DNA of 64,000 nucleotides from Nocardioides sp. TF02-7 (GTDB taxonomy: Bacteria; Actinomycetota; Actinomycetes; Propionibacteriales; Nocardioidaceae). Below are positions 63,508 through 64,000 of the stretch, in pieces (the first letter of the stretch is position 1; the number at the start of each line of letters is the position of its first letter). Under the pieces are notes generated by a model. That model saw nothing but the letters and a program-made list of their open reading frames with translations, had not been told where the DNA came from and did not search any database. The DNA lies in NCBI RefSeq assembly GCF_022437945.1, contig NZ_CP092535.1, positions 3,410,001 through 3,474,000 of the forward strand. The letters run 5' to 3'. Made by a program: the position numbers and the translations under genes.

Positions 63508-64000
63508 ATGACCGGACCTCCCGCTGCCCCTGCCGCCCGCCGCCGCTGGACGGCCGTCGTCCTGGTGCTCGTCGTCGGCCTGCTCGTCGGCGCTGCTGCC
63601 GTCGGCTCGCTGCCGACCGCCGTCTCGACGGTGTGGTCACCGTTCTCCGCCGAGCCTGACCGTCGGCTGCCGCCCGACCACCTGCCGCGAGCCCGTGGCC
63701 ACGGTGTCGCCGAAGGACTCCTCCCCGAGGGTGCCACCGCTCTCGACGGGCAGTACGCCGCGATCGCGAACCTCGACCCCGCCCTGCTGGACGCGCTCCG
63801 CGCGGCGACGGCGGAGGCCGCGGACGACGGGGTCGTCCTGCAGGTCAACAGCGGCTGGCGGTCGGCGGACTACCAGCAGCGGCTGCTGGACGAGGCGGTC
63901 GTGGAGCACGGCTCGGAGTCGGAGGCGGCCCGCTGGGTCGCGACCCCGCAGACCTCGGCGCACGTGGCGGGGGAGGCGGTCGACGTCGGTCCCGCCGCGG
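63508..64000 (+). CDS. VanY-type D-alanyl-D-alanine carboxypeptidase (C-terminus off window)
   Basis: The first 164 residues are present. A membrane anchor (WTAVVLVLVVGLLVGAAAVG) is followed by a linker and the M15B core: LQVNSGWRSADYQQRLLDEAV and SAHVAGEAVDVGPA, the first zinc His/Asp motif. The second motif (ExWH) lies beyond the window. Removes terminal D-Ala from peptidoglycan stems outside the membrane. ATG at 63508. Divergent from an OmpR-type two-component system, the same functional grouping as VanR/VanS with VanY. Confidence 0.88.
   Translation, partial: MTGPPAAPAARRRWTAVVLVLVVGLLVGAAAVGSLPTAVSTVWSPFSAEPDRRLPPDHLPRARGHGVAEGLLPEGATALDGQYAAIANLDPALLDALRAATAEAADDGVVLQVNSGWRSADYQQRLLDEAVVEHGSESEAARWVATPQTSAHVAGEAVDVGPAA

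Noticed and set aside
1..64000. tRNA, rRNA or riboswitch genes
   Set aside because: No cloverleaf with a TTCGA-type loop and no known riboswitch core was seen on either strand; small RNAs cannot be excluded by eye.

Overview
This window is about 72% G+C bacterial DNA, apart from one block of about 1.15 kb at 21241-22394 that does not look bacterial. The bacterial part reads as an actinomycete, most likely Nocardioidaceae (Nocardioides-like). This is inferred from extreme G+C at third codon positions, a 13E12-type DUF222/HNH gene, DrrAB-type and BTAD/AfsR-type genes, DesK/NarL-type two-component pairs and an AlkB-rubredoxin fusion. Genus level is not proven.

Layout. 1-2332: end of an OmpR-type two-component pair and a Cys-rich copper-binding protein. 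2428-8269: complete seven-gene Mrp Na+/H+ antiporter operon (A-B-C-D-E-F-G). 8318-13663: a molybdopterin oxidoreductase lacking N-terminal Fe-S cysteines, two membrane proteins and a TetR regulator with a clear operator. 13617-20840: a cell-wall/beta-lactam island with a VanY-like peptidase, a lipoprotein class B PBP, a class A PBP, a LysR regulator and a class A beta-lactamase-like protein; matching ATAG-N7-CTAT boxes lie before the PBP operon and before the LysR gene. 20776-23217: an MFS gene and an epimerase gene, each cut off at the edge of the non-bacterial block.

23453-33217: a STAS protein, an APH-family kinase, two DesK/NarL two-component pairs, small membrane proteins, an acetyltransferase, a GH16-like protein and a saccharopine-dehydrogenase-like protein. 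33353-33532: a cluster of palindromic repeats. 33625-43568: a DrrAB-type exporter, a large AfsR-type regulator, a LOG protein, a second ABC exporter and the HNH gene.

43960-61636: an energy-stress island. It holds pyruvate phosphate dikinase, a CBS protein, AlkB-rubredoxin with a 12-bp inverted-repeat operator, universal stress proteins, a YfcC-family carrier divergent from arcA-arcB-arcC, and a P-type ATPase. GGGACC-type boxes resembling DosR/DevR sites precede ppdK, the arcA/yfcC intergenic region and the usp-ATPase pair. 61628-64000: a two-component pair divergent from a VanY-type carboxypeptidase that runs off the window.

Quality caution. About 35 gene interruptions are single-base frameshifts, mostly in runs of G or C, and they hit even core genes such as PBPs and ppdK. 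With the non-bacterial block cutting through two genes, this points to a chimeric, uncorrected assembly rather than mass pseudogenisation. Frameshifted genes are therefore listed as single genes over their full inferred span.
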